NCBI GenBank assembly: GCA_038243995.1
Contig: JBBRTV010000009.1
Location: forward strand, 62,001 to 126,000
DNA length: 64,000 nucleotides
Direction of reading: 5' to 3'
Origin: Scleromatobacter sp038243995
Lineage (GTDB): Bacteria > Pseudomonadota > Gammaproteobacteria > Burkholderiales > Burkholderiaceae_C
Shown: one piece after another, positions 35,761-44,963 of the stretch
How the letters are laid out: the number at the start of each line of letters is the position of its first letter
Numbering within the stretch: the stretch's first letter is position 1
Program-made: the position numbers and the translations under genes
The notes under the pieces: generated by a model
Told to the model about the DNA's origin: nothing
Databases searched by the model: none
Seen by the model: only the letters and a program-made list of their open reading frames with translations

Positions 35761-36531
35761 GTGAACCTGATGCTGGTGGACGACGAGGCGCCCGCGCGCG
35801 CCAAGCTGCGCCGCTTCCTGGCGGACTGCGACGACGTGAGCGTGGTCGCCGAAGCGGCCACCGGCCCGCAGGCGCTGGCCGCCGCCGCGGCGCATCCCGA
35901 TGGCGTCGACGCGATGCTGCTGGATATCCAGATGCCGGGGTGCAGCGGCCTCGAGGTGGCCGCCGCGCTGCCGCCGCAGGTGCTGGTCGCGTTCACGACC
36001 GCGTACGACGAGTTCGCCGTGCAGGCGTTCGAGTTGAACGCGGTGGACTACCTGCTCAAGCCCTTCACGCGCGAGCGCCTGCTGGCGTGCGTCACGCGCC
36101 TGCGCGCGCGCCTCGCGCCGCCGGAGCGCGCGCGGCAGCGCCAACACCTCGTGGCGGCGCTGCACGGGCTGCAGCCGGTCGTCGATCACTGGCTGGTGTC
36201 CGAGCGCGGCGCCTTGCGGCGCGTGGCGCTCGCCGACGTCGAGTGCGCCGGCGCGGCGGACAACTACGTCGAGCTCCATGCCGCCGCGGGATCCTGGCTG
36301 GATCGCACGACACTCGCCGCTTTCCTGGAGCATCCCGCCGTCGCGCGCCGCTTCGTCCGCATCCATCGATCCTGGGCGGTGCAGGCCTCGCACGTGGAGG
36401 CGATCGAGCCGCTGGAACACGGCGACGCGCAGCTGCGACTCGTGTCGGGCCGGCGCGTGCGCCTGTCGCGACGCTATCGCGACGCGCTGCTCGCTGCGCT
36501 CGCGGGCCGGATCGACGGCGCACGAGGCTGA
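35761..36531 (+). CDS. LytTR-family response regulator (AlgR/LytR type)
   Basis: This 256-residue protein has a receiver domain (MLVDDEAPAR, phospho-acceptor D55 in LLDIQMPG, and the conserved Lys in YLLKPF) and a C-terminal LytTR DNA-binding domain (about 145-245; VECAGAADNYVELH, RFVRIHRSWAVQASHVEAIE). The start is GTG 35761. It is the partner of the LytS-type kinase just upstream. The next gene, an acyltransferase-3 protein, lies 187 bases downstream in the same direction and could be a target, but no direct evidence is visible. Confidence 0.95.
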   Translation: MNLMLVDDEAPARAKLRRFLADCDDVSVVAEAATGPQALAAAAAHPDGVDAMLLDIQMPGCSGLEVAAALPPQVLVAFTTAYDEFAVQAFELNAVDYLLKPFTRERLLACVTRLRARLAPPERARQRQHLVAALHGLQPVVDHWLVSERGALRRVALADVECAGAADNYVELHAAAGSWLDRTTLAAFLEHPAVARRFVRIHRSWAVQASHVEAIEPLEHGDAQLRLVSGRRVRLSRRYRDALLAALAGRIDGARG

Positions 36532-36718
36532 CCCGCCAGGCGCCTGCCCGCCGCGCGCTGACGCCGGGCCGGCCGTCTCGCCCGGCCCGGCCCGGCGTCG
36601 TCGGATCGGCGCCCGCTGTCCCGCTCGCCCCGGGCGACGCGCCGCTGGCCCCGCAATGCTCGCACGGGAGTCCGCGTGCGGCGAGGATGCCCCCTTCCCG
36701 GACTTCGCCGCCACTTCC

Positions 36719-37954
36719 ATGCATCCCGCTCCCGCCTCCCCGAACCTGGCCGACCCCGTCGCCGATCGCCGCATCGATCTCGACTGGGTGCGCATCCTCG
36801 CCTTCGGCGTGCTGATCCTGTACCACGTCGGCATGTACTACGTGACTTGGAACTGGCACGTCAAGTCGCCTGCCGCGTCGACGACCCTCGAGCCGCTGAT
36901 GGGCCTCAGCTCCCCGTGGCGTCTCGCGCTGCTGTTCTTCGTCTCCGGATGCGCGACGGCCTTTCTGCACTCGAGGAGAACCGCGGGATTCGTCAAGTCG
37001 CGCACCCAGCGCCTGCTGATCCCGCTGGCGTTCGGAATCTGGGTCATCGTGCCCCCGCAATCCTGGGTCGAGGTGGTGGAGGCGGTCGGTTACGGCGGCG
37101 GATACCTCCATTTCTGGGGCCTCTACGCGAACGGCTATGCGGGCTTCTGTCGCGTCGACTGCCTGCGCTTGCCCACCTGGAACCACTTGTGGTTCGTCGC
37201 CTACCTGTGGTGCTACTCGATGCTCGCCGCATTCGCCTGGTGGCTCGCGGCGCGCGTGGCGCCCGGCGCCATCGACCGGCTGGGCGCCGCGTGCGGCCGC
37301 CGCCTGCAGGGGCCCTGGCTGCTCGTCCTGCCGGCGGCGTGGCTCGCGCTGATCCGCGTCACGATGCTCTCCCGCTTTCCGGGGACGAACGCGCTCGTCG
37401 ACGACTGGTACAACCACGCGCTGTACTTCAGCGTTTTCGCGCTGGGCCTGCTGCTGGCTGGTGAGCGGGGGGTCTGGGAATCGCTGCGCCGCCAGCGCTG
37501 GCTCGCGCTGACCTTCGCCCTCGCGAGCTATGGCCTGGTCACGGCCTACTTCGCGCACTACGACCAGGGACTCGCGCCGCCGGACTGGGTGCGCCAGGTG
37601 CAGCGCGCGGTCTATGCGCTGAACCAGTGGACCGCGATCATGGCCGTGCTCGGTTTCGCCCGCCAGTGGAACCCCGCGGACTCGCCGGCGCGCCGCTACC
37701 TGACCGAGGCGGTGTTTCCGTTCTACATCGTGCACCAGACCGCGATCGTGCTGCTGGCGCATGCGCTGAAACCGGCCGCGTTGCCGCCGCTCGCCGAGGG
37801 TCTGCTGCTGGTCGCATCGACCGCCGCGATCTGCCTCGCGACCTTCGAGGTCGTCCGGCGGGTCGACGTGCTGCGGCCCTTGTTCGGACTTGCGCCCCGC
37901 GCACCGCGAGCGAGATCGGCCGGCGCGCCGCGCGTCGCGGCCAGGCATGCCTGA
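36719..37954 (+). CDS. Acyltransferase-3 family membrane protein (OpgC/MdoC-like)
   Basis: This 411-residue protein has about ten membrane helices. It begins with the family pattern RRIDLDWVRILAFGVLILYH, where the Arg and His are conserved, has FFVSGCATAFL, and ends with EAVFPFYIVHQTAIVLLAH. Such proteins move acyl groups, often acetyl or succinyl, onto cell-surface sugars; OpgC, which succinylates periplasmic glucans, is the nearest group I can suggest. ATG 36719 is chosen, with an in-frame ATG at 36656 as an alternative. The C-terminal tail is basic and Ala/Pro-rich. The acceptor is unknown. Confidence 0.87.
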   Translation: MHPAPASPNLADPVADRRIDLDWVRILAFGVLILYHVGMYYVTWNWHVKSPAASTTLEPLMGLSSPWRLALLFFVSGCATAFLHSRRTAGFVKSRTQRLLIPLAFGIWVIVPPQSWVEVVEAVGYGGGYLHFWGLYANGYAGFCRVDCLRLPTWNHLWFVAYLWCYSMLAAFAWWLAARVAPGAIDRLGAACGRRLQGPWLLVLPAAWLALIRVTMLSRFPGTNALVDDWYNHALYFSVFALGLLLAGERGVWESLRRQRWLALTFALASYGLVTAYFAHYDQGLAPPDWVRQVQRAVYALNQWTAIMAVLGFARQWNPADSPARRYLTEAVFPFYIVHQTAIVLLAHALKPAALPPLAEGLLLVASTAAICLATFEVVRRVDVLRPLFGLAPRAPRARSAGAPRVAARHA

Positions 37955-38030
37955 GCGCGCACGGGCTTCGTTGCGCCGCCATCGCGAGGCGGCCAGGGTC
38001 GACAGCCGCAAAGACCCGCAGACTGCGGCG

Positions 38031-38060
38031 GAGCGGGCGCCGCGCGCCCGGCGCCCGCTC
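38031..38060 (-). terminator. Hairpin overlapping the purH stop codon
   Basis: GAGCGGGCGCC (38031-38041) pairs perfectly with GGCGCCCGCTC (38050-38060) around an 8-base loop. The stem includes part of the purH stop codon and lies between convergent genes, so it may terminate purH and, from the other side, the acyltransferase gene. No T run is present. Confidence 0.5.
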
Positions 38061-39642
38061 AATGCCGGAAGTGGCGCGTTCCGGTGAGCACCATCGCGAT
38101 GCCGCGCTCGTCGGCCGCGGCGATGACTTCCTCGTCGCGCATCGAGCCGCCCGGCTGGATGACGCAGGTGGCGCCGGCGTCGCAGACGACGTCCAGGCCG
38201 TCGCGGAACGGGAAGAACGCATCGCTCGCGACGGCGGAACCGGCCAGCGACAGGTGAGCGTTCTCGGCCTTGATGCTGGCGATGCGCGCCGAGTCGATGC
38301 GGCTCATCTGGCCCGCGCCTACCCCCAGCGTCATGCCGCCGGCGCAGAAGACGATGGCGTTGCTCTTGACGAACTTCGCGACTTTCCAGGCGAACATCAG
38401 GTCGTTCAGCTGCTCCGGCGTCGGGTGCAGCTTCGTCGCGACCTTCAGCTCCGCCCGGGCGACGTTGCGCGAGTCGGACGATTGCAGGAGCACGCCGCCG
38501 CCGACGCGCTTGAAGTCGTAGGCGTTCATCGCGTGCGCGCCGGCGGCCAGCGGTACTTCGAGCACGCGCACGTTCTGCTTCGTCGCCAGGAGGGTGCGCG
38601 CCTCGGCGGTCACCGAGGGCGCGATCACGACTTCGACGAACTGGCGGATCACGGCTTCGGCGGCCACGCGATCGAGCGGCTGGTTGAACGCGATGATGCC
38701 GCCGAAGGCCGACGTCGGGTCGGTCTTGAAGGCCTTGGAATACGCTTCGGCGACGTCGGCGCCGATCGCCACGCCGCACGGGTTGGCATGCTTGACGATG
38801 ACGCAGGCGGGCACGTCGAAGGTCTTGACGCACTCCCAGGCCGCGTCGGAGTCGGCGATGTTGTTGAACGACAGTTCCTTGCCCTGCAACTGATGCCAGC
38901 CCGAGAGCGTGCCGGCGGCCGGCTGCGCGTCGCGGTAGAACGCCGCGGACTGGTGCGGGTTCTCGCCGTAGCGCATGTCCTGCACCTTGGCGAGCTGGAG
39001 CGTGAACGTGGCCGGATAGTCGCCGCGGGCGGGAACCGCGTCGCCGTGGTTCTCGGCGTCCTCGGCCAGCGCCGTCAGGTAGTTCGTGATCATGCCGTCG
39101 TAGGCGGCGGTGTGCGCGAAGACCTTTTTCGCGAGCGCGAACCTGGTCCTGCGCTGCGGCGCGCCGGCCTTCAATTCGGCGAGCACCTGCGGGTAGTCGG
39201 CCGGGTCGATGACGACGGTCACGTCCTGCCAGTTCTTCGCCGCGGCGCGCAGCATCGCGGGGCCGCCGATGTCGATGTTCTCGATCGCGTCTTCCAGCGT
39301 GCAGTCGGCGCGCGCCGTGGCCTGCGCGAAGGGGTACAGGTTGATGACCAGGATGTCGATCGTGCCGATGCCGTGCTCGGCGAGGGCGGCCATGTGTTCC
39401 GGGACGTCGCGGCGCGCCAGCAGGCCGCCGTGGATGCGCGGGTGCAGCGTCTTCACGCGGCCGTCCAGCATCTCCGGGAAGCCGGTGATTTCGGCGACCT
39501 CGGTGACGGGCAGGCCGTTCTCGGCCAGCAGCTTGGCCGTGCCTCCGGTGGACAGGAGTTTCACGCCGCGGTCGTGCAGGGCGCGGGCGAAGTCGACGAT
39601 GCCGGTCTTGTCGGACACGGAGAGCAGGGCGGTCAATGACAT
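38059..39642 (-). CDS. purH: Bifunctional AICAR formyltransferase / IMP cyclohydrolase PurH
   Basis: PurH carries out the last two steps of IMP synthesis. The 527-residue protein has an N-terminal MGS/IMP cyclohydrolase domain (LLSVSDKTGIVDFARAL, STGGTAKLL, RVKTLHPRIHGGLL, LVINLYPF) and a C-terminal AICAR transformylase domain (GENPHQSAAFY, KHANPCGVAIG, EVVIAPSV, and SDAFFPFRDGLD), ending in the typical TGTRHFRH. Length and motifs are standard. It lies 176 bases downstream of fis on the same strand, and the dusB-fis-purH order is common in betaproteobacteria. Confidence 0.98.
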   Translation of the reverse strand: MSLTALLSVSDKTGIVDFARALHDRGVKLLSTGGTAKLLAENGLPVTEVAEITGFPEMLDGRVKTLHPRIHGGLLARRDVPEHMAALAEHGIGTIDILVINLYPFAQATARADCTLEDAIENIDIGGPAMLRAAAKNWQDVTVVIDPADYPQVLAELKAGAPQRRTRFALAKKVFAHTAAYDGMITNYLTALAEDAENHGDAVPARGDYPATFTLQLAKVQDMRYGENPHQSAAFYRDAQPAAGTLSGWHQLQGKELSFNNIADSDAAWECVKTFDVPACVIVKHANPCGVAIGADVAEAYSKAFKTDPTSAFGGIIAFNQPLDRVAAEAVIRQFVEVVIAPSVTAEARTLLATKQNVRVLEVPLAAGAHAMNAYDFKRVGGGVLLQSSDSRNVARAELKVATKLHPTPEQLNDLMFAWKVAKFVKSNAIVFCAGGMTLGVGAGQMSRIDSARIASIKAENAHLSLAGSAVASDAFFPFRDGLDVVCDAGATCVIQPGGSMRDEEVIAAADERGIAMVLTGTRHFRH

Positions 39643-39818
39643 GGTGCTGGAGCGGCTTGGCGCCGTGTTGAGCGAGGGGAAGAACGGGAAAACGCGGAAT
39701 TGCGTGGGCGGCGGGCGCGACTCGCGCCAGCATGCGCCCGGTCGCCGACAGGCGCTCCGGGGGCGAACCCGCGGCGGCGCCTCGGCGGGTCAGCGAGGCC
39801 GCAGGCGGACGGCGGGAT

Positions 39819-40058
39819 TCATTGGTCGACGAGCCGATGCTCGAGCAACTTGCGCCGCAAGGTGTTGCGGTTGATGCCCAGCCATTCGGCGGCCTTGCTC
39901 TGGTTGCCGTCGGCATGCTTGAGCACGACGTCCAGCAACGGCTTTTCCACCGTGCTCAGGAACATCTCGTGCATCGAGTTCGGCTCGACGCCGTGCAGGT
40001 CCTTGAAGTACTGTTCCAGCGTCTCTCGGACGCAGGCTTCGATCTGTTTCTTGCTCAT
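39819..40058 (-). CDS. fis: DNA-binding protein Fis
   Basis: Fis is a small dimeric nucleoid protein that bends DNA and tunes rRNA transcription, recombination and replication. The 79-residue product has the dimerisation part (LEQYFKDLHG) and the C-terminal HTH_8 helix-turn-helix VVLKHADGNQSKAAEWLGINRNTLRRKL. Betaproteobacterial Fis is shorter than the 98-residue E. coli protein, as here. ATG 40058 lies 7 bases after the dusB stop, giving the dusB-fis operon known from many proteobacteria. Confidence 0.97.
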   Translation of the reverse strand: MSKKQIEACVRETLEQYFKDLHGVEPNSMHEMFLSTVEKPLLDVVLKHADGNQSKAAEWLGINRNTLRRKLLEHRLVDQ

Positions 40059-40065
40059 TCTTGTT

Positions 40066-41094
40066 TCAGGCTTCTTGTCTCAGCAGATCTTCGTTGGCGG
40101 CGGGCCACAGGTCGAACCGGTCGGCCAGCCGATCGAAATAGTCGGTGACGCCGGCCATCTGCGTCTCGCAGTCGGCATGCGTGTTCATCACGGCGCGGAA
40201 CTCGGAACCCCCCGGTAGCGCGTGCACTGCCCAGCCGATGTGCTTCCTGGCAGTGCGCACGCCCAGTTCTTCGCCGTACAGGCCGTAGTGGTCGTGCAGA
40301 TGTTCGGTCAGCCAGCGTGCGACGTCGCGCGTGGCGGGCGGCGCGAGCAGTTCGCCCGTCGCCAGGAAATGGGCGATCTCGCGGAAGATCCAGGGCCGGC
40401 CCTGCGCGGCGCGGCCTACCATCAGCGCATCGGCGCCGGTGGCTTTCAGGACGGCAAGCGCCTTCTGCGGGGAATCGATGTCGCCGTTCGCGACGACCGG
40501 GATACGCAGCGCGGCCTTGACCGCGGCGACCGTGTCGTACTCGGCGCACCCCTTGTAGCCTTGCTCGCGCGTGCGCCCGTGCACCGTCACCATCGCGACG
40601 CCTGCGTTCTCGGCCGCGCGCGCGATGCGCACCGCATTGCGCTCGGTGTCGCACCAGCCGGTGCGCATCTTCAGGGTCACCGGCACCGCGTGCGGGGCGC
40701 AGGCCGCGACCACCGCCTCGATGATGCCGAGCGCCAGCGGCTCGTCCTGCATCAGCGCGGAGCCCGCCCACTTGTTGCAGACCTTCTTGGCCGGGCAGCC
40801 CATGTTGATGTCGATGATCCGCGCGCCGCGGGCGATGTTGTACTTGGCCGCCTCGGCCATCATCCGCGGCTCGGTGCCGGCGATCTGCACCGAGATCGGC
40901 GCCGTCTCGCCCTCGTGGTTGGCGCGCCGGGACGTCTTCAGCGTGTGCCACAAATCCTTGCGCGACGTCACCATCTCGCTCACGGCGTAGCCGGCGCCCA
41001 GGCGCTTGCACAGCATGCGGAACGGCCGATCCGTCACCCCGGCCATCGGGGCGACGAACAGGGAATTCGGCAGCTCGATCGCGCCAATGTGCAT
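40066..41094 (-). CDS. dusB: tRNA-dihydrouridine synthase DusB
   Basis: DusB is an FMN enzyme that reduces uridines in the tRNA D-loop. The 342-residue protein has the FMN site VAPMAGVTDRPFR, the NMGCPAKKVCNKWAGSALMQ motif with the catalytic Cys, TLKMRTGW, TVHGRTREQGYKG, and VVANGDI then ALMVGRAAQGRPWIF. ATG 41094 (MHIGAIELPNSLFVAPM) matches the family start; the frame is open further upstream, but that part looks non-coding. It is the first gene of the dusB-fis pair, with a TATAAT box about 90 bases upstream. Confidence 0.97.
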   Translation of the reverse strand: MHIGAIELPNSLFVAPMAGVTDRPFRMLCKRLGAGYAVSEMVTSRKDLWHTLKTSRRANHEGETAPISVQIAGTEPRMMAEAAKYNIARGARIIDINMGCPAKKVCNKWAGSALMQDEPLALGIIEAVVAACAPHAVPVTLKMRTGWCDTERNAVRIARAAENAGVAMVTVHGRTREQGYKGCAEYDTVAAVKAALRIPVVANGDIDSPQKALAVLKATGADALMVGRAAQGRPWIFREIAHFLATGELLAPPATRDVARWLTEHLHDHYGLYGEELGVRTARKHIGWAVHALPGGSEFRAVMNTHADCETQMAGVTDYFDRLADRFDLWPAANEDLLRQEA

Positions 41095-41182
41095 GGAAGT
41101 CGAATCCGGGGGCAGGGGTGATTGGCCGAGCGACCCTGGCGGGCGCGCGGGGGCGCGCGAGGGTGCTGCAAAACTAGGCAGA

Positions 41183-41188
41183 ATTATA
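41183..41188 (-). promoter_or_regulatory. Candidate -10 box of the dusB-fis operon
   Basis: Read leftwards, TATAAT (41188 to 41183) is a perfect sigma-70 -10 hexamer in an otherwise very GC-rich region, 89 bases upstream of the dusB ATG. A -35 element is poor at the expected spacing (TCGGGC at about 41211-41206), so the promoter would need an activator or is weak in this respect. Confidence 0.4.
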
Positions 41189-41297
41189 GCCGCGACCGCC
41201 ATCGCGCCCGAGCCGGGGGCCGTTGAATTCCGGCGCGGCGTGATGTTCCTCGTGCGACGCGGGAGCGAGACAGTGCGCGGCGGCGACAATCCCCCCC

Positions 41298-41792
41298 ATG
41301 GATGCATGGTTCGCGAGCGTACTCGCATGGCTTTCGCTGCCGCAATACGGTCTCGTCACCCTGTTCCTGGTCGCGCTCGTCTCGGCCACCTTGCTGCCGC
41401 TCGGATCCGAGCCGGCGCTGTTCGGCCTGATCAAGCTGAACCCGGAACTGTTCTGGTGGGCGGTCCTGGTGGCGACGATAGGCAACACGATAGGCGGAGC
41501 GATCAGCTGGGCGACCGGGTACGGCGCCGAGCGGGCCTACGAGAACCTCGCCCACAAGGCGCCACCAGGCCCGGCGAGCCGGCGGGCGCTGGCCATGCTC
41601 GAGAAATACGGGGCCGCCGCGTGCCTGTTGAGCTGGTTGCCGCTCGTGGGCGATCCGCTTTGCGCCGTCGCCGGCTGGCTGCGGCTGCCGTTCTGGCCCT
41701 GCGTCGGCTACATGGCGGTCGGCAAGGGCGCGCGCTACCTGACGATGACGGCAGTGCTGCTCTGGATGTGGCCGCACGTCGCGCATCCCTGA
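41298..41792 (+). CDS. DedA/VTT-like small membrane protein (YqaA type)
   Basis: This 164-residue membrane protein has four or so helices and resembles the YqaA branch of the VTT/DedA (SNARE-associated) family: LPQYGLVTLFLVALVSATLLPLGSE split around the first helix, the glycine-rich TIGNTIGGAISWATGYG, and the C-terminal SWLPLVGDPLCAVAGWLRLP. Related proteins help flip or transport polyprenyl phosphate and phospholipids, but YqaA itself is not well understood. ATG 41298 fits. It stands alone between dusB (divergent) and the carboxypeptidase gene. Confidence 0.85.
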   Translation: MDAWFASVLAWLSLPQYGLVTLFLVALVSATLLPLGSEPALFGLIKLNPELFWWAVLVATIGNTIGGAISWATGYGAERAYENLAHKAPPGPASRRALAMLEKYGAAACLLSWLPLVGDPLCAVAGWLRLPFWPCVGYMAVGKGARYLTMTAVLLWMWPHVAHP

Positions 41793-41978
41793 TCGGCGCC
41801 GCGCGAAAGTGACGCCATATCGGGCAAATGGGGAGGCGGGGGGGCGGCGGCCCGGGTCCAGAATGGGCCTCTGCGCCGGGCTGCGGCTTGCCCGCGCCCA
41901 CAAAACGTCCCGCCGGCGTGCCGGTCGCATCACGAATGCGACCGTCGCTCCGCGCAGGATCACGCTGACAGGGAACCC

Positions 41979-43499
41979 ATGACCACGACAGCCGCCAACG
42001 CTGCACCATCCGCCCCCACGCCGGGCTACGACGCCCTCTCCCGCACGTGGCTGCGCCTCTACCGCCTCGGGCATCTGCAGAGCATCGCCGGCTGGGACCA
42101 GGCCGCGAACATGCCGCCCAAGGGCAACGAGGCCCGCGGCCAGGCCATGGCCGAAATCGCCATGCTGGTGCACGGCATGCGCACCGATCCCCAGCTCGGG
42201 TCCGAGCTGGCGCGTGCCAGGGACGAACCCCTGGACGACGCGCAACGCGCCAACCTGCGCGAGATCGAACGCGACTGGTTCCGCGCCAACGCGCTGCCTG
42301 CGGAGCTCGTGGAACGCCGCGCCCTGGTCACTTCGCGCTGCGAGCACGCCTGGCGCGTGCAGCGCCAGGCCAACGACTGGGCGGGCTTCGCAGTCAACCT
42401 GAAGGAAGTGCTGGAGGTCGGCCGCGAAGAGGCGAATCATCTCGCCGACCGGAGCGGCCTGTCGCCATACGACGCGCTGATCGACCGCTACGAGCCGGGC
42501 ATGCGCGGCGCGACGGTCGACCGCATCTTCGGCGACGTCAAGCAATGGTTGCCGGGACTGATCGCCAAGATCACCGACAAGCAGTCGCGCGAGACGACGC
42601 TCGCGCCGGTCGGCCCGTTCGATCGCGGCGCGCAGCGCCGCCTGTGCGAGCAGGTCATGCGCGTGCTCGACTTCGATTTCGAGGGCGGACGGCTCGATGT
42701 CAGTGCCCATCCTTTCTCGGGCGGCGTTCCTGAAGACGTGCGGCTCACCACGCGCTTCCGCGACGACGAGTTCATCCAGAGCCTGATGGGAACGATCCAC
42801 GAGACAGGCCACGGCCGCTACGAACAGAACCTGCCACGCGAACTGCTCGGCCAGCCGGTGGCGGAGGCGCGCTCGATGGGCATCCACGAGAGCCAGAGCC
42901 TGGCGTTCGAAATGCAGGTCGGCTGCCATCCCGGTTTCGTCGCCCGCATCGCGCCCCTCGTGCGCGCCGCCTTCGGCGACCAGCCCGCGCTCGCGACGGG
43001 CAACCTGCAGAAGGTGCTAACGCGCGTGCAGCCCGGCTTCATCCGCGTCGACGCCGACGAGGTCACCTACCCGGCGCACGTGATCATGCGCTACGAGATC
43101 GAGCGCGGCCTCATCGAGGGCCGCTACCAGGTCGGCGACATCCCCGAGCTGTGGGACACGCAGATGATGGCCCTGCTCGGCGTCGACACGCGCGGCAACT
43201 TCCGCGACGGCCCCATGCAGGACGTGCATTGGGCCGAGGGCCTGTTCGGCTACTTCGCCTGCTATTCGCTGGGCGCGATGTACGCGGCGCAGTGGTTCGC
43301 GGCGATGCGACGCGTCATCCCCGATCTCGATGCCGGCATCGGCGCTGGCAACCTGGATCCGGTGTTCGGCTGGCTGCGCGAGAACATCTGGCTGCAGGCG
43401 AGCCGGTGGACCACCGACGAGCTGGCACTGCGGGCATCCGGCGAGACCTTGAACCCGGCGCACTTCAAGGCGCACCTGGAGGCGCGCTACCTCGGTTGA
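41979..43499 (+). CDS. M32-family metallocarboxypeptidase (thermostable carboxypeptidase 1 type)
   Basis: This 506-residue cytoplasmic zinc carboxypeptidase removes C-terminal residues from peptides. It shows the M32 motifs in order: HPFSGG (about 247), DVRLTTRF, the zinc site HETGHGRYEQ (HExxH near 272-276), GIHESQSL with the third ligand Glu, the EVTYPAHVIMRYEIER block, and GYFACYSLGAMYAAQ. Length fits the family (about 490-510). ATG 41979 starts the gene; a 26-base upstream segment has no strong ribosome site. The MFS gene follows 104 bases later. Confidence 0.96.
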   Translation: MTTTAANAAPSAPTPGYDALSRTWLRLYRLGHLQSIAGWDQAANMPPKGNEARGQAMAEIAMLVHGMRTDPQLGSELARARDEPLDDAQRANLREIERDWFRANALPAELVERRALVTSRCEHAWRVQRQANDWAGFAVNLKEVLEVGREEANHLADRSGLSPYDALIDRYEPGMRGATVDRIFGDVKQWLPGLIAKITDKQSRETTLAPVGPFDRGAQRRLCEQVMRVLDFDFEGGRLDVSAHPFSGGVPEDVRLTTRFRDDEFIQSLMGTIHETGHGRYEQNLPRELLGQPVAEARSMGIHESQSLAFEMQVGCHPGFVARIAPLVRAAFGDQPALATGNLQKVLTRVQPGFIRVDADEVTYPAHVIMRYEIERGLIEGRYQVGDIPELWDTQMMALLGVDTRGNFRDGPMQDVHWAEGLFGYFACYSLGAMYAAQWFAAMRRVIPDLDAGIGAGNLDPVFGWLRENIWLQASRWTTDELALRASGETLNPAHFKAHLEARYLG

Positions 43500-43603
43500 C
43501 CGCTGCGATCGCTGGCCGACGCCCGCGCCGCGCCCGTGGAGGGCGCCATCCGGCGCGTCGCCGCAGCCCGACACCCTGCCGGCACGGCTATGCTTGTCCG
43601 TCC

Positions 43604-44884
43604 ATGCGCCTCACGTCCCTCGACCGATTCACCCACCTCGGGGCGCCGTTCCGCTGGCTGCTCCTGAGCGATGCGCAGACACTGCTCGCCTTGATGGTCG
43701 GCCAGGTCGCGCTGCCCTGGTGGATCGCGAGCGCCGGTGGCGCGCACGATCTCGCGCTGTACAGCGTCGTCACGTCGGCCTTCGCGATCGTGGCGATGCC
43801 GCTGCTGTCACCCCTCGGCGATCGGGTACCGAAACGGCGTCTCATCCAGGGGGCGCTGGTCGGCCTCGCGGTCGCTTCGGCCGGGGTCGCGCTGCTGGCC
43901 ACGCTGGGCCACTATGACCTCAGGATCCTGCTGGCGCTCGGTGCCGTGCCCGTGCTCGCGCTGGCAGCGCTGGTGCCCGCGCTCAGCAGCTTCTCGACCG
44001 AACTCGTACCGCCGGCCGGGCTCGCACGCGCCTTGGGCCTGCAGCAGAGCGCGCAGGCGACGGGCCGCATGGTGGGGCCGGCGGTCGGCGGCGCCGTGCT
44101 CGCGGCGGCCGGCACTGCGGCGGCGCTGTGGCTCAACGTGGTACTGCTGGTCGGCGCCGCGTTCACGGCGCACCGCCTGCCCGCCGGCGTGCCCGCCAGC
44201 GGTGCGCGGCGAGCTTGGCGTGCCGACCTGATGGCAGGCATGCGCGCGAACTGGCGCATCCCCATGGAGCGCGGCTGGATCTTCGTCAATTTCCTGTCGT
44301 GGATCTTCCTCGTGCCCACCTTCACGATGCTGGTGCCGCTGAAAGTGCAGTCACTCGGTTTGTCGGGCGCCTGGCTCGGGTTGTGCGAGGCCGGACTGTC
44401 GCTCGGCATGCTGCTGGGCTCGCTGGGTGGCTCGGCCTGGTTGATCGCCCGGCTCGGCCGTTTCCACACGCGCGTGGGCGCCGCCGCCGTGCAGGGCGTC
44501 GCGCTCGCGCTGGCCGGCGCGACGACCAGCGGGCCCTGGCTCGTCGCCGGCTTCGCCGTGGCTGGTTTCATGAACGCCGCGATGGTGCTGGTAGGCATGA
44601 CCCATCGCATGCTCGCACGTCCGCAGGCGTTTCGCTCGCGCATGGTGGCCGGCGCGGTGACGACGACCTACATCGCCGGCATGATCGGCCCGGCGCTCGC
44701 CGGCATCGCACTGCTGCACGCGCCGGTCGGCCGCGTGTTCCTCGCCTTCGGCCTCGTCGGCGCGCTCGCCTCGCTCGGCCTCGCCGTCGTCCCCGGCGTC
44801 CGCGCCTTCATGGGGCTAGATCATGAACAAGTCGACAACTTCTACGGACGCAATTTTCCGCAGGCCTTCGGCGAGTCGCCGTAG
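43604..44884 (+). CDS. Major facilitator superfamily transporter
   Basis: This 426-residue protein has about twelve membrane helices with the MFS loop 2-3 motif in altered form (LGDRVPKRRLIQGAL, about 70-84). It belongs to the MFS_3/EntS-like group by its general pattern (LQQSAQATGRMVGPAVGG on helix 5). The C-terminal tail is hydrophilic (DHEQVDNFYGRNF). Substrates cannot be predicted; exporters of siderophores and drugs share this layout. ATG 43604 is chosen from the first helix. It is convergent with the patatin gene. Confidence 0.87.
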   Translation: MRLTSLDRFTHLGAPFRWLLLSDAQTLLALMVGQVALPWWIASAGGAHDLALYSVVTSAFAIVAMPLLSPLGDRVPKRRLIQGALVGLAVASAGVALLATLGHYDLRILLALGAVPVLALAALVPALSSFSTELVPPAGLARALGLQQSAQATGRMVGPAVGGAVLAAAGTAAALWLNVVLLVGAAFTAHRLPAGVPASGARRAWRADLMAGMRANWRIPMERGWIFVNFLSWIFLVPTFTMLVPLKVQSLGLSGAWLGLCEAGLSLGMLLGSLGGSAWLIARLGRFHTRVGAAAVQGVALALAGATTSGPWLVAGFAVAGFMNAAMVLVGMTHRMLARPQAFRSRMVAGAVTTTYIAGMIGPALAGIALLHAPVGRVFLAFGLVGALASLGLAVVPGVRAFMGLDHEQVDNFYGRNFPQAFGESP

Positions 44885-44963
44885 GCTCGGCTTGCGCGCA
44901 GACCCTTGCGGGCCGTCTCGACGAACGCGGCAGATCCGGGCCGCGCCGCACGCGCCACAGGCT

